Of a DNA stretch of 64,000 nucleotides, positions 9,527 through 17,288 are shown one piece after another; positions within the stretch are counted from its first letter, which is position 1, and the number at the start of each line of letters is the position of its first letter. The stretch is from Acidaminococcus sp. (GTDB taxonomy: Bacteria; Bacillota; Negativicutes; Acidaminococcales; Acidaminococcaceae). The notes below the pieces were generated by a model that worked only from the letters and a program-made list of their open reading frames with translations, made no database searches and was not told where the DNA came from. The stretch covers positions 372,001 to 436,000 of the forward strand of contig JAKVOM010000001.1 in the NCBI GenBank assembly GCA_022482815.1, in the 5' to 3' direction. The translations under genes were made by a program, and so were the position numbers.

Positions 9527-9540
9527 AAATGATATCATTT
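9527..9540. promoter_or_regulatory. Perfect palindrome AAATGATATCATTT, candidate operator
   Basis: On the minus strand a TTGTTA hexamer (9544-9539) and an ATATAA hexamer flank the palindrome at roughly promoter spacing. A repressor site inside the spacer of the aminotransferase operon promoter is a reasonable inference, but no regulator is assigned. Confidence 0.4.
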
Positions 9541-9784
9541 AACAATCTCTTCTTCTAATACCTTTTTCAGTATCTTAGTATATAAAATTTCCTATAGTTA
9601 TTTTTCATTTATTCGGCATAGGTACTTTGATTTTTCAATTTTATAAATTCAGGTAAAAATAACTTAATATATTATTCCAGTAGATTTATTTCGAACATTA
9701 TTTAATATTTTATTTTTATAATTCGATGTTTTATGTTTTAATTTTATGACCTGTCTCCATTTTCAGTACTATTTTTCAAGGAAC

Positions 9785-9824
9785 AAAAAAGGAGCTGCCG
9801 CATGAAAATGCAGCAGCTCTTTAA
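9785..9824 (-). terminator. Rho-independent terminator after the class I aminotransferase
   Basis: A GAGCTGC / GCAGCTC hairpin is followed by a T run on the minus strand, 11 nt beyond the aminotransferase stop. Confidence 0.8.
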
Positions 9825-9834
9825 AACAATGTTT

Positions 9835-11046
9835 TTACTTTCTATACCGTTCCATGACCTGCAGCACGCGGTCAATGGCATTGATGGCTTTATCATGATC
9901 CTGTGAGAAATTCACGCGGAAATTCCGTGTAAATTGAGGTCCGAATTCGGTACCCGGTGTAATGGCCACACCAGTCAGTTTCCGTACGATTTTCGCGAAA
10001 TCGCTGATGCTGACATCCAGTTCCGGCAGCTGCGGGAAGATGTAGCTGCCGCCTTCGGTCGTTCTGACGCGGCACCCTTCATGGGAGCGGACGAGCGCCA
10101 CCAAGTCGTCGCGGATGCGCTGATGTTCGGCCACGCGCTTTGCCATAAAGCCTTCCGGTTCATTGAACCAGCATTTCAGCACGTACTGGGAATAGCCCGG
10201 AGCCCGCAGCGTAACGATAGCCTGCAGTTTTTCCATACGGTCGATGATCCATTTCGTCCCGAAGGCCGTGCCCAGACGGAAGCCGCTGAGAGATTCGGTC
10301 TTGGATGGTCCCATGATGGTCAGCATATTTTCCGGACGGTTCTTCAGGGCACGCAGGTGCGTATACGGATGATTATCGAAAATCTGACGGGAATAAAGCT
10401 GATCCACGAGAAGCGTGACATTGTACTTCTTGGCCAGTGCCGCAATGCCTTCAATTTCTTCTGCCGAATAAATAACGCCCGTCGGGTTATTCGGATTGGA
10501 AAAGAGGAACAGCTTGACGCCATTCTTAAAGGATTCTTCCAGGGCATCCAGGTTCACACCGGCACAAGTATTCTGGCTCAGATAATCCAGCTTGACCGGG
10601 ACGAGTTCACCTTCAAAGAATTCCACCAGTTTGCGGTTATCAAAATAGTCCGGTTCGACAATGGCGACTTTATCCCCGCGGCCTACAAGGCAGCCCAGTG
10701 CCAGGAACAATGCGCCCTGCGTACCCGGTGTAATAATGATTTCGCGGTCCGGGTCAATGGGTGCGCCCGTAAAAGCAGCGAGCTTGGCAGCCACGTCATC
10801 GCGTTCTCCCTTACCGCCGCGATATTCCGTGTAGGCAACGCAGCCGCCCTTTTTAAACCCTTCTATGAAAAGGTCCAGAGATCCCGGCGTAGGGATATGG
10901 GCATCCACGTCACCGTGAGAGAAGTTCACAGCCGGCCCCGGCAGCGGATCCCCGCGAAGATCCAGAGGAACTTCTTTCTGCAGGACTTCCTGTCCCGGTG
11001 CGTTGTCAATGCCCAGACGTTTGAATTTTTCTGTTAAGATGTCCAT
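9835..11046 (-). CDS. Class I/II aminotransferase (PLP)
   Basis: The 403-residue fold-type I aminotransferase has NPNNPTG (184-190) in the substrate/cofactor region, an aspartate in LLVDQLYSR, the Schiff-base lysine K249 in GPSKTESLSGFRLG, and a C-terminal arginine in RNFRVNFS that would bind the substrate carboxylate. It probably transfers amino groups between an amino acid and a 2-oxoacid; the exact substrate is not recognisable. The ATG at 11046 has a GGAGGC site. A LysR gene is divergent 208 bp upstream, a common arrangement for a regulator and its target. Confidence 0.88.
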   Translation of the reverse strand: MDILTEKFKRLGIDNAPGQEVLQKEVPLDLRGDPLPGPAVNFSHGDVDAHIPTPGSLDLFIEGFKKGGCVAYTEYRGGKGERDDVAAKLAAFTGAPIDPDREIIITPGTQGALFLALGCLVGRGDKVAIVEPDYFDNRKLVEFFEGELVPVKLDYLSQNTCAGVNLDALEESFKNGVKLFLFSNPNNPTGVIYSAEEIEGIAALAKKYNVTLLVDQLYSRQIFDNHPYTHLRALKNRPENMLTIMGPSKTESLSGFRLGTAFGTKWIIDRMEKLQAIVTLRAPGYSQYVLKCWFNEPEGFMAKRVAEHQRIRDDLVALVRSHEGCRVRTTEGGSYIFPQLPELDVSISDFAKIVRKLTGVAITPGTEFGPQFTRNFRVNFSQDHDKAINAIDRVLQVMERYRK

Positions 11047-11176
11047 ATGAATGCCTCCTGAAATTCTGGTATTAAGATATTCTGACTTTTCTGATTTAAG
11101 CGTATCATATTTCGGCTTGTTTTCCCAATTTATTTAACTGACTCTTAGCATACGAAAAAACTTATAATTATATTTC

Positions 11177-11204
11177 TTGTGAATCCGCATAAATACAGTA
11201 TAAT
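11177..11204 (+). promoter_or_regulatory. Sigma-70-type promoter for the divergent LysR gene
   Basis: TTGTGA (11177-11182) and TATAAT (11199-11204) are separated by 16 nt in front of the LysR gene. The divergent aminotransferase promoter must lie in the same 208-bp space. Confidence 0.55.
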
Positions 11205-11254
11205 TAAAATATAACAAGCGACATTTTTACATAAGTTCAGAATGGAGAATGACA

Positions 11255-12178
11255 ATGCAGAGAGCCATGGAGTATATTCTTAAAATATATCAGAAGAAAA
11301 GCTTTTCAAAGGCAGCAGCGGAACTCTTTATCACTCAGCCCGCCCTGAGTGCTATTGTAAAAAAAGAGGAGCAGGCCTACGGCGTTACTTTCTTTAACCG
11401 GAGCGTCAAACCGATTGTGCCGACAGAAGCCGGTATGAAATATATCGAAGCGGCGCTGAAAATCGAAAAGATTGAACGCGCCCTGCGTCACAGTCTGCGG
11501 GACTTCAGCAATACACTGACCATCGGCAGTTCTGCTTTCTTTTGTTCCAACGTGCTGCCAGCCCTGGTTCAGCAGTTTCAAAAAGAAGCTCTTAATCAAT
11601 GCAAAATCCAGGTGCTCGAGGGCAGTGCGGTCGAACTGGTAACACTGCTCCATGAAGGAAACGCGGATTTTCTGCTCAGTGTTGACCACGGCTACGGAAA
11701 AGAATTCAAGCACGAATTTATGAAAAAGGAGAATATCGTACTGGCTGTCCCCAAATCAATGGCAGCAGATGACGCAATTGCGGAGAAAGCCTTACCCGTA
11801 ACCGCGGACGGTGACGACTACGCCAACGCTCAGAGCATCAGCCTTGCCGCCTTCAACCATGAGCCTTTCATCCTGCTTTCCAAGGGCAATGATCTCTACT
11901 CCCGGGCTCACAAGATGCTCCGCAAAGCGGGAGCACATCCATCCCGGATTATCTACATGGATCAGATGCAGTCTGCTTTTCTGGCTGCCAATACAGGGAC
12001 AGGCATTGCCTTTATCCGTCAGGATATGATGCAGATTTTTGAACAGTCTCCTCACCTGCTCTTTTTTAAAATCGATGATGCGCTGGCCCAGCGTGACGTC
12101 AATCTCTTTTACCGCCGCACCAAGACGCTGAGCCCGGCGGCACAGGAGTTTTTGGAGTTTTGTAAGAATTACTTTTAA
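11255..12178 (+). CDS. LysR-family transcriptional regulator
   Basis: The protein of about 307 residues has an N-terminal helix-turn-helix (KSFSKAAAELFITQPALSAI), the conserved PTEAG at the end of the DNA-binding domain, and an effector-binding domain (about 90-295). Two ATGs lie close together. A GGAGA directly abuts the one at 11249, while the one at 11255 has proper spacing and is preferred. It probably controls the divergent class I aminotransferase; the inducer is unknown. Confidence 0.88.
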   Translation: MQRAMEYILKIYQKKSFSKAAAELFITQPALSAIVKKEEQAYGVTFFNRSVKPIVPTEAGMKYIEAALKIEKIERALRHSLRDFSNTLTIGSSAFFCSNVLPALVQQFQKEALNQCKIQVLEGSAVELVTLLHEGNADFLLSVDHGYGKEFKHEFMKKENIVLAVPKSMAADDAIAEKALPVTADGDDYANAQSISLAAFNHEPFILLSKGNDLYSRAHKMLRKAGAHPSRIIYMDQMQSAFLAANTGTGIAFIRQDMMQIFEQSPHLLFFKIDDALAQRDVNLFYRRTKTLSPAAQEFLEFCKNYF

Positions 12179-12219
12179 AAGAGCTTTTGGCATATGGCAT
12201 TTGGCTTTTGGCCGTGTTT

Positions 12220-12281
12220 TCGAAGGAGTGGTTAGTGGCTAGTGGAAAGTGGATAGTACACCCGTGCGGGCATCTGCCTTG
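12220..12281 (+). repeat. AGTGGCTAGTGG-family intergenic repeat, interrupted by the IS3 element
   Basis: The stretch resembles 1681-1770, 46127-46215 and 57410-57500. Its continuation (TTGGCGGATTCTTGAG in intact copies) reappears as TTGGCTGATTCTCATG on the far side of the insertion sequence at 13970. Confidence 0.65.
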
Positions 12282-12439
12282 TAAAATGTACCCCGAAGTG
12301 TGGACAGGGCAAAACTAGAAAACCCCGGATTTTAGACAACTGTTTTACTGGAAACCCTCCTTTTTGGACAGTTCAATAACTTTTTATGGAATTTTCATTG
12401 ACTAATTTGATAGTATTGTCATGAAAGGAGACCTGTCCA

Positions 12440-12853
12440 ATGAAACGTAAGTACTTCACCGAAGAGGAAATCGAACTGCTAAGGAAAAATCCTTATACTT
12501 TCCAAGTTAACAGCAGACAAATCTTCTTCACTGCTGCATTCAAGAAGGCTTTCATGCAGCTGTACAATTCCGGGAGATCCGCTGTCGAGGCCGTCCGCGA
12601 GCTCGGATATGATCCTGCCATCCTTGGGAATGGCCGCATTAACAGCATTAGGAAAAATACAATCTCTCAGCTGACAACTACCGGAAATCTTCATGAAGGG
12701 CCTCATAATCTCAATAAAGAGACATCCTCTTTGAAATTGCCCGCTGGATCTTCCTCAGACGAAATTGCTCGTCTGAAACAGGAAGTTGCTTTTCTTCGAG
12801 CAGAGATTGAGTTCATAAAAAAAAGTCTGTCACTTGCCAGAAAAAGAAAGTGA
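12440..12853 (+). CDS. IS3-family OrfA (helix-turn-helix protein)
   Basis: The 137-residue protein has a helix-turn-helix region (about 25-55) and a C-terminal coiled coil (SSSDEIARLKQEVAFLRAEI) ending in a lysine/arginine-rich tail, as in IS3 OrfA proteins. It binds the element ends. A run of eight A followed by G at 12817-12825 lies in the overlap with a frame open in -1, so an OrfAB transposase could be made by programmed frameshifting. Confidence 0.85.
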   Translation: MKRKYFTEEEIELLRKNPYTFQVNSRQIFFTAAFKKAFMQLYNSGRSAVEAVRELGYDPAILGNGRINSIRKNTISQLTTTGNLHEGPHNLNKETSSLKLPAGSSSDEIARLKQEVAFLRAEIEFIKKSLSLARKRK

Positions 12854-13902
12854 GAGCTTTTCTTATGGGATTTCCTTTATTCCAATATGAACTCATTGAA
12901 GCTACTCTACAGCAGCATAAGATAGATATGTCTGTCTCAGAATTATGCAGAGTAGCCGGTGTTTCCCGTTCAGGATACTATGCGTGGCTCAAAGCCGCTC
13001 CTGTGAGGGCTGAACGGGAAACACGTGATAAAGCCGATTTTGCACAGATTGTTAAAGCTTATTTCCAGGGCGCTCATGAGACCCGAAGAAAAGGTGTGGG
13101 CGCCAAGGAAATTCACATGGTGATGATTCACTGGGATCCTCCATTGATTATGAACCTCAAAAAGATTCACAGGCTGATGAACAAGTTCGGTCTTAGATGT
13201 TCCATCCGCAAAGCCAATCCTCACCGCAGAGCGATGAAAGCACTCAAAACAGGCAATTACGCGGACAATGAATTGGAACGACGATTCAAGGAATTCGGCC
13301 CTCGAATGGTTCTTTTAACCGATATTACTTACCTTTTCTATGGAAGATATGAACAGAACAAGGCCTATCTTTCCACAGTGAAAGATGCTTACACAAATGA
13401 AATTCTGGCCCACAGCGTCGGCAGAGGGATGGAAGTAGATACGGTTCTGGAGATGATTGATTACCTGATCCGGGATTATGGAGGTACTCTCCACAAGGAA
13501 ACCATTCTTCACAGCGACCAGGGATCTCAGTACATTGCCATTAAATACATTGATTTATTGGAAGACATAGGGCTGCGCAGGTCGATGTCCAGAAGAGCTA
13601 ACTGCTGGGACAATGCACCGCAGGAGAGTTTTTTCGGGCATATGAAAGATGAAGTAGATCTCACTGTCTGCCACACTTTTGAGGAACTCAAAGCTGCCAT
13701 AGACGATTACATGGATTATTACAACAACAGGAGATACCAATGGAATTTAGCAAAATTAGCTCCATCTGAATACTACCAGTTCGTCACGACCGGTAAATAT
13801 CCGCTCGCGATTCCAAATCCACCGGCTGTGCCAAAGATACTTAGATCACCAGAAGAATTGGTAGCCACCAAAAAGGAGAAACAAAAAACAGCCACCTTTT
13901 AA
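12850..13902 (+). CDS. IS3-family OrfB, DDE integrase-type transposase
   Basis: The frame starts with GTG at 12850 and overlaps orfA by 4 nt in the -1 frame. It has the IS3 OrfB helix-turn-helix (SELCRVAGVSRSGYYAW) and an rve integrase core with catalytic residues in VLLTDITYLF (D), LHSDQGSQY (D) and the final E in NAPQESFFGHMKDE. No frameshift or stop interrupts it, so the element may be active. Confidence 0.9.
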   Translation: MRAFLMGFPLFQYELIEATLQQHKIDMSVSELCRVAGVSRSGYYAWLKAAPVRAERETRDKADFAQIVKAYFQGAHETRRKGVGAKEIHMVMIHWDPPLIMNLKKIHRLMNKFGLRCSIRKANPHRRAMKALKTGNYADNELERRFKEFGPRMVLLTDITYLFYGRYEQNKAYLSTVKDAYTNEILAHSVGRGMEVDTVLEMIDYLIRDYGGTLHKETILHSDQGSQYIAIKYIDLLEDIGLRRSMSRRANCWDNAPQESFFGHMKDEVDLTVCHTFEELKAAIDDYMDYYNNRRYQWNLAKLAPSEYYQFVTTGKYPLAIPNPPAVPKILRSPEELVATKKEKQKTATF

Positions 13903-13989
13903 AAAAGCATGTTTGTGTACAATCTAGTGGAATTAGTACTGCGCTGTCCTTGACACGGGGGACAATTCATTGGCTGATTCTCATGGAGC

Positions 13990-14456
13990 AAGCTGTGGCG
14001 CTTCGCGCAAAAAGAAAGCTGTGACGCTGTGGCCGCCCGAAGGCGGCGAAAGAAAAAGCTATCCCTCCACTGCAAGTAGTTTCCCTCAACTTACTTTCCT
14101 CCCCCGCAAAGCGGGCCCCCTCCTTCCGAACGGACGGAGGTTGTAGAGGAATTCCAAGCCTGACGTTTTGGCTTAATTAAGGCGGCGTGAAAGAAGATTT
14201 CGCGTAGCCAAACCTCCTGACGTCGGTTTGCCAAAGCAAATAATAAAAACAGCTGCGGTATTTTTTAGGGACCTTCTTCGACGTCGCTGTGCGACATTGA
14301 AGAAGGGGGCCCGCTTGCGGGGGATGATGACCATCTTATTATTTTTTCAGTATATTTTTAGTTTTTCTCTGGATGTAAAAGTACTAATGGATATTCCAGC
14401 AGCTACATTGCCCTCTTGGTCGCGTGCTTTTCGCGACTAAGAGGGAGGGACCACAG
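13990..14456. repeat. Repeat mosaic between the two insertion sequences
   Basis: No gene is seen. 13990-14055 is a GGCGCTTCGCGC repeat copy. 14209-14232 is a CAAACCTCC/GGTTTG hairpin motif. 14271-14333 is the palindrome CTTCTTCGACGTCGC...GCGACATTGAAGAAG followed by GCCCGCTTGCGGGGGATGATGACC. 14400-14456 is the left part of the composite repeat that continues at 16346, split by the IS1182-type element. Confidence 0.65.
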
Positions 14457-14509
14457 GGGGCTGTCGCATTTTGCGACGGCCCCTTTTGTATCAAAAACAA
14501 GGTAAAAGC

Positions 14510-14542
14510 AAGGCGCGGCCTCATTGAATGAGACCGCGCCTT
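14510..14542 (+). other. Strong hairpin in the transposase 5' leader
   Basis: AAGGCGCGG...CCGCGCCTT with a second CTCATT/AATGAG pair forms a near-perfect hairpin 17 nt before the transposase ATG. There is no clear ribosome binding site, so the hairpin may limit transposase expression; this is inference. Confidence 0.5.
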
Positions 14543-14558
14543 GGTGTAGAATTTAAAT

Positions 14559-16187
14559 ATGCCAAAAAACAAACCTACACAAAAGGATTATACAAAAATT
14601 GGCAGTTCTTATCAACTTTTTCTTCCTCTAAATTTTGAAGTACAAATCCCTAATGACGATCCTGTTCGCTTGGTGCGTGCCATGGTAGAAGGGATGGATG
14701 TAAAGGCATTGTATGACACGTATTCTCATGTCGAGAATAAATTAACGTCACCAATTCAGCTGCTGGAGATCGTCATTTATGCATGTATGGAAGGAATTCG
14801 TGGTTCGCGTAAGATAGAGCAATCCTGTAAAAGAGACACTCATTTCATGTTCCTCTTAGATGGGAAAAAAGCTCCGGATAATGCAACCATTGCAAGATTT
14901 TGTTCCCTCCATCTAAAACCATGTATCAAGGAGCTCATGATTCAGATGGATAAATGGCTGCTGGCTCGCGGTTTCATCACGCTGGATAGCCTGTTCATCG
15001 ATGGGACAAAAATTGAATCTGTGGCAAACAAATACAAATTTGTTTGGAAAAACAGAGTCTTAGGCAGCCAGAACAAACTCATAGAGAAACTGGAGCAACT
15101 GGTTCCCGAAATCGAGGAACGTTTCGGAATCAAGGTCTGTTACGGAAACACTTTCCACATCCGTCATTTAAAGAAGCTCCTAAAAAAACTGCTTGTCATA
15201 AAGCGGGCTGAAGGGATCGAGTTTGTTCACGGATGTGGGAAAAGAAAGACCATTCTACAGAAGTACTATGAGATTTTAGCTAACTATCTCAAACGGCTTA
15301 AGGTGTATACGAAGCAGCTTCACATCTGTGGGGAACGGAACAGCTTTGCCAAAACAGACCCGGATGCTACCTTTATGAGGATGAAAGAAGACGCCATGCT
15401 TAATGGCGCCTTAAAGCCGGGATACAATGTCCAATATGCCAACAATTCCGGTTTTACCTTGTTTGCAGATGTGAGTGCACATCCAACAGATATGCGGACA
15501 CTCATTCCTTTTCTTGAAGGATTTGAAGCCCACTTCGGTCAGAAATTTGCAAACATTGTAGCCGATGCAGGCTATGAAAGCGAAGAGAACTTGGTCTGGC
15601 TGAAGAAGAATCAGTATACTTCATATATCAAGCCTAACAATTATGAAAGAAGCAAGAGGAAAAAGTATAAGAACGACATCGGCAAAGCAGAAAACATGAC
15701 ATATTTGCCTGATCAAGACATGTATATCTGTAAAGGTAGGAGACTGCTGAAAGTCAGTAAAGTAACCCAGGTAAAGAACCGGTCAGGATATGTGTCAGAG
15801 AAAACATATTACGAATGTAAGGACTGCAGCGGTTGTCCCTACAAGGAACAGTGCATCCATGGGAACAATTGCAGGACACCCATGGAGAAAAGAAACAAGA
15901 AATTAGTGGTCTCGAAGAATTTTGCTGCATTGAGGGCAGAATCCCTGAAGAACATTACTTCCGAATATGGTAAGGAACTGAGGATGAACCGCAGTATACA
16001 GGCAGAAGGAGCCTTTGCGGATCTCAAGGATTCATTAAACGTCAGAAGACTAGAAACCCGAGGCAAAGGAAATGCCCTGGTAACAGTGGGAATATGTGCC
16101 ATGGCACGGAATGTCCTGAAGGTCCATCACAAAGTTCAAGACGGCAAAGAGGATTTGCACTTATATCCGCTGAAAAAAGAGGCCTAA
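14559..16187 (+). CDS. IS1182-family transposase
   Basis: The 542-residue DDE transposase has an N-terminal DUF772-type region (SHVENKLTSPIQLLEIVIYA), a first catalytic aspartate around LDSLFIDGTKIES, a second at VADAGYESEENL, and a C-terminal part with a zinc-knuckle-like CKDCSGCPYKEQC and the catalytic glutamate region RSIQAEGAFADLK. The frame is intact. Confidence 0.9.
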   Translation: MPKNKPTQKDYTKIGSSYQLFLPLNFEVQIPNDDPVRLVRAMVEGMDVKALYDTYSHVENKLTSPIQLLEIVIYACMEGIRGSRKIEQSCKRDTHFMFLLDGKKAPDNATIARFCSLHLKPCIKELMIQMDKWLLARGFITLDSLFIDGTKIESVANKYKFVWKNRVLGSQNKLIEKLEQLVPEIEERFGIKVCYGNTFHIRHLKKLLKKLLVIKRAEGIEFVHGCGKRKTILQKYYEILANYLKRLKVYTKQLHICGERNSFAKTDPDATFMRMKEDAMLNGALKPGYNVQYANNSGFTLFADVSAHPTDMRTLIPFLEGFEAHFGQKFANIVADAGYESEENLVWLKKNQYTSYIKPNNYERSKRKKYKNDIGKAENMTYLPDQDMYICKGRRLLKVSKVTQVKNRSGYVSEKTYYECKDCSGCPYKEQCIHGNNCRTPMEKRNKKLVVSKNFAALRAESLKNITSEYGKELRMNRSIQAEGAFADLKDSLNVRRLETRGKGNALVTVGICAMARNVLKVHHKVQDGKEDLHLYPLKKEA

Positions 16188-16201
16188 AAGATACAAAAAG
16201 A

Positions 16202-16252
16202 GCGCACGAAAAAAAGCAACTTAGAGTTGCTTAATTTCGTGCGCCCTTTTTT
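16202..16252 (+). terminator. Transposase terminator
   Basis: A two-part hairpin (GCGCACGAAA...TTTCGTGCGC enclosing AAGCAACT/AGTTGCTT) is followed by six T residues inside the element. Confidence 0.85.
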
Positions 16253-16351
16253 CATCTCAAAACATATTCAACTAAAAAGTAAGGCAATTTGGGGTCTTTA
16301 GCAAGTTATTTCAGGGATTAAAAATCGGTCACTTGCGACAGCCCCGTCCGT

Positions 16352-16502
16352 GGTGGGTATTCAGTCGGAACGCAGGAATTGGTAAGATCTCGGATCGTCC
16401 TCATTCAATTGAGTCAAATCTTTGATTTGACCACCTTCAGGAGTGCTGCTGTTTTAAGCCTTTTTAATTCACCCTTACCTGTTATCTAACTGAATATCCA
16501 CC
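16352..16502 (+). repeat. MITE-like element, copy A
   Basis: A 151-bp element bounded by GGTGGGTATTCAGT and ACTGAATATCCACC, which are inverted repeats of 14 bp with one mismatch. Related copies lie at 25759-25911 and, inverted, at 35022-35171. It has no coding capacity. Confidence 0.65.
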
Positions 16503-16552
16503 GCGGTCGTGTGCGCGATTACGGAGCAATCGACGCCCGATAATATATAAAA

Positions 16553-16836
16553 CCGCGGCCTTCGGCCGAATAGGAAGCTCACGCAGCTCCTTCTCGTCGC
16601 TGCTTCTGAGAAACTTCGCGGCGTGGGGAGCCGCTCGCTCAATGAAATATCTCCAGATTCACGCAGATATGTCCGTTCTCTCTAGGAGACAAGGCGCCGG
16701 TTTACCGGGCGTAAGCCCAGTCCTTGTCGACAACGAGAGAACGGCATAGATGAGTGAAGATGGGATGTTGAATGAGTCAGTGGCTCCCCTCACTCCCACT
16801 TCGCTACGCTTGTGGATCGTTGGCGCTCAGTTCCGT
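16553..16836 (+). repeat. 284-bp structured repeat cassette, copy A
   Basis: It is nearly identical to the reverse complement of 34691-34972. Outer arms GGGAGCCGCTCGCTCA and TGAGTCAGTGGCTCCC pair. Inside is an ATATCT/AGATAT hairpin, then a 10-bp stem CCGTTCTCTC/GAGAGAACGG (16673-16744) enclosing CCTTGTC/GACAAGG and two small GC hairpins. It has no open frame of note. The function is unknown. Confidence 0.7.
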
Positions 16837-16911
16837 TCCCCCTTTCTTCCTCGCTGCGCTCGAAGAAGGCACGGATATAGTCGCCAATGCTCCGCATTGC
16901 CTGAATGAAAT

Positions 16912-16947
16912 AAAAAAGGCTGTCGCAAAAAAGCGGCAGTCTTTTTT
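16912..16947 (+). terminator. Hairpin with T run before the tat operon
   Basis: GGCTGTCGC AAAAAA GCGGCAGTC is followed by six T residues, isolating the tat operon from upstream transcription. Confidence 0.65.
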
Positions 16948-16986
16948 CATGCTTTAAAAGCATAATTGCTGATTGAAAACAAGTAT

Positions 16987-17015
16987 TTGCGGGAATGCCC
17001 GGACAATTTTATGAT
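16987..17015 (+). promoter_or_regulatory. Candidate promoter of the tat operon
   Basis: TTGCGG (16987-16992) and TATGAT (17010-17015) are spaced by 17 nt, about 70 nt before tatA. Confidence 0.35.
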
Positions 17016-17087
17016 GATTACAAAGAAAAGATTTACAGAAATAATTTTACGAAAACACTCATAATTCGTGCAAAAGGAGGAATTATT

Positions 17088-17288
17088 ATGTCCGTTGGTT
17101 TTACTGAAATGATGCTCATTGTGCTGTTTGTGACGATTGTCTTCGGTGCAAAACGGATTCCCGAACTGGCACGCTCCCTGGGACGTGCCCAATATGAATT
17201 CAACAAGGCAAAGGCGGAAGCGTCTGAAACCAAGCAGGAAATCATGGACGCTGTGACGGATACAACGCAGGAAACGGCAAAAAAATGA
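17088..17288 (+). CDS. tatA: Twin-arginine translocase subunit TatA/TatE type
   Basis: The 66-residue protein has the typical TatA form: a short N-terminal membrane segment (MSVGFTEMMLIVLFVTIVFGA), the hinge AKRIPELARSLG and an amphipathic, charged tail. It polymerises to form the protein-conducting part of the Tat pathway. The ATG at 17088 has a strong AAAGGAGG site; a frame extending upstream to 16995 is not supported. It overlaps tatC by 4 nt (ATGA). Confidence 0.92.
   Translation: MSVGFTEMMLIVLFVTIVFGAKRIPELARSLGRAQYEFNKAKAEASETKQEIMDAVTDTTQETAKK

Larger units (their letters stand above)
9359..9834. other. AT-rich promoter region of the aminotransferase-symporter operon
   Basis: No gene is seen. 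The region is strongly AT-rich and is the better preserved copy of the duplicated upstream block. It contains the 14-bp palindrome at 9527-9540 and ends in the hairpin at 9785-9824. Confidence 0.6.
12282..13969 (+). mobile_element. IS3-family insertion sequence, 1688 bp, apparently complete
   Basis: The ends form imperfect terminal inverted repeats (left TAAAATGTACCCCG, right complement TGAATTGTCCCCCG, continuing into GGACAG on both sides). A 3-bp direct repeat TTG flanks the element at 12279-12281 and 13970-13972, as expected for IS3-type transposition. It carries overlapping orfA and orfB and sits inside a dispersed repeat. Confidence 0.85.
14457..16345 (+). mobile_element. IS1182-family insertion sequence, 1889 bp, apparently complete
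   Basis: The terminal inverted repeat GGGGCTGTCGCA is perfect over 12 bp (14457-14468; complement at 16334-16345). The left end folds into a hairpin followed by CCCCTTTT, shielding the element from readthrough. The flanks (CCACAG and CCGTGGTGGGTATTC) are contiguous in the related repeat at 25735, which shows the pre-insertion arrangement. Confidence 0.8.
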
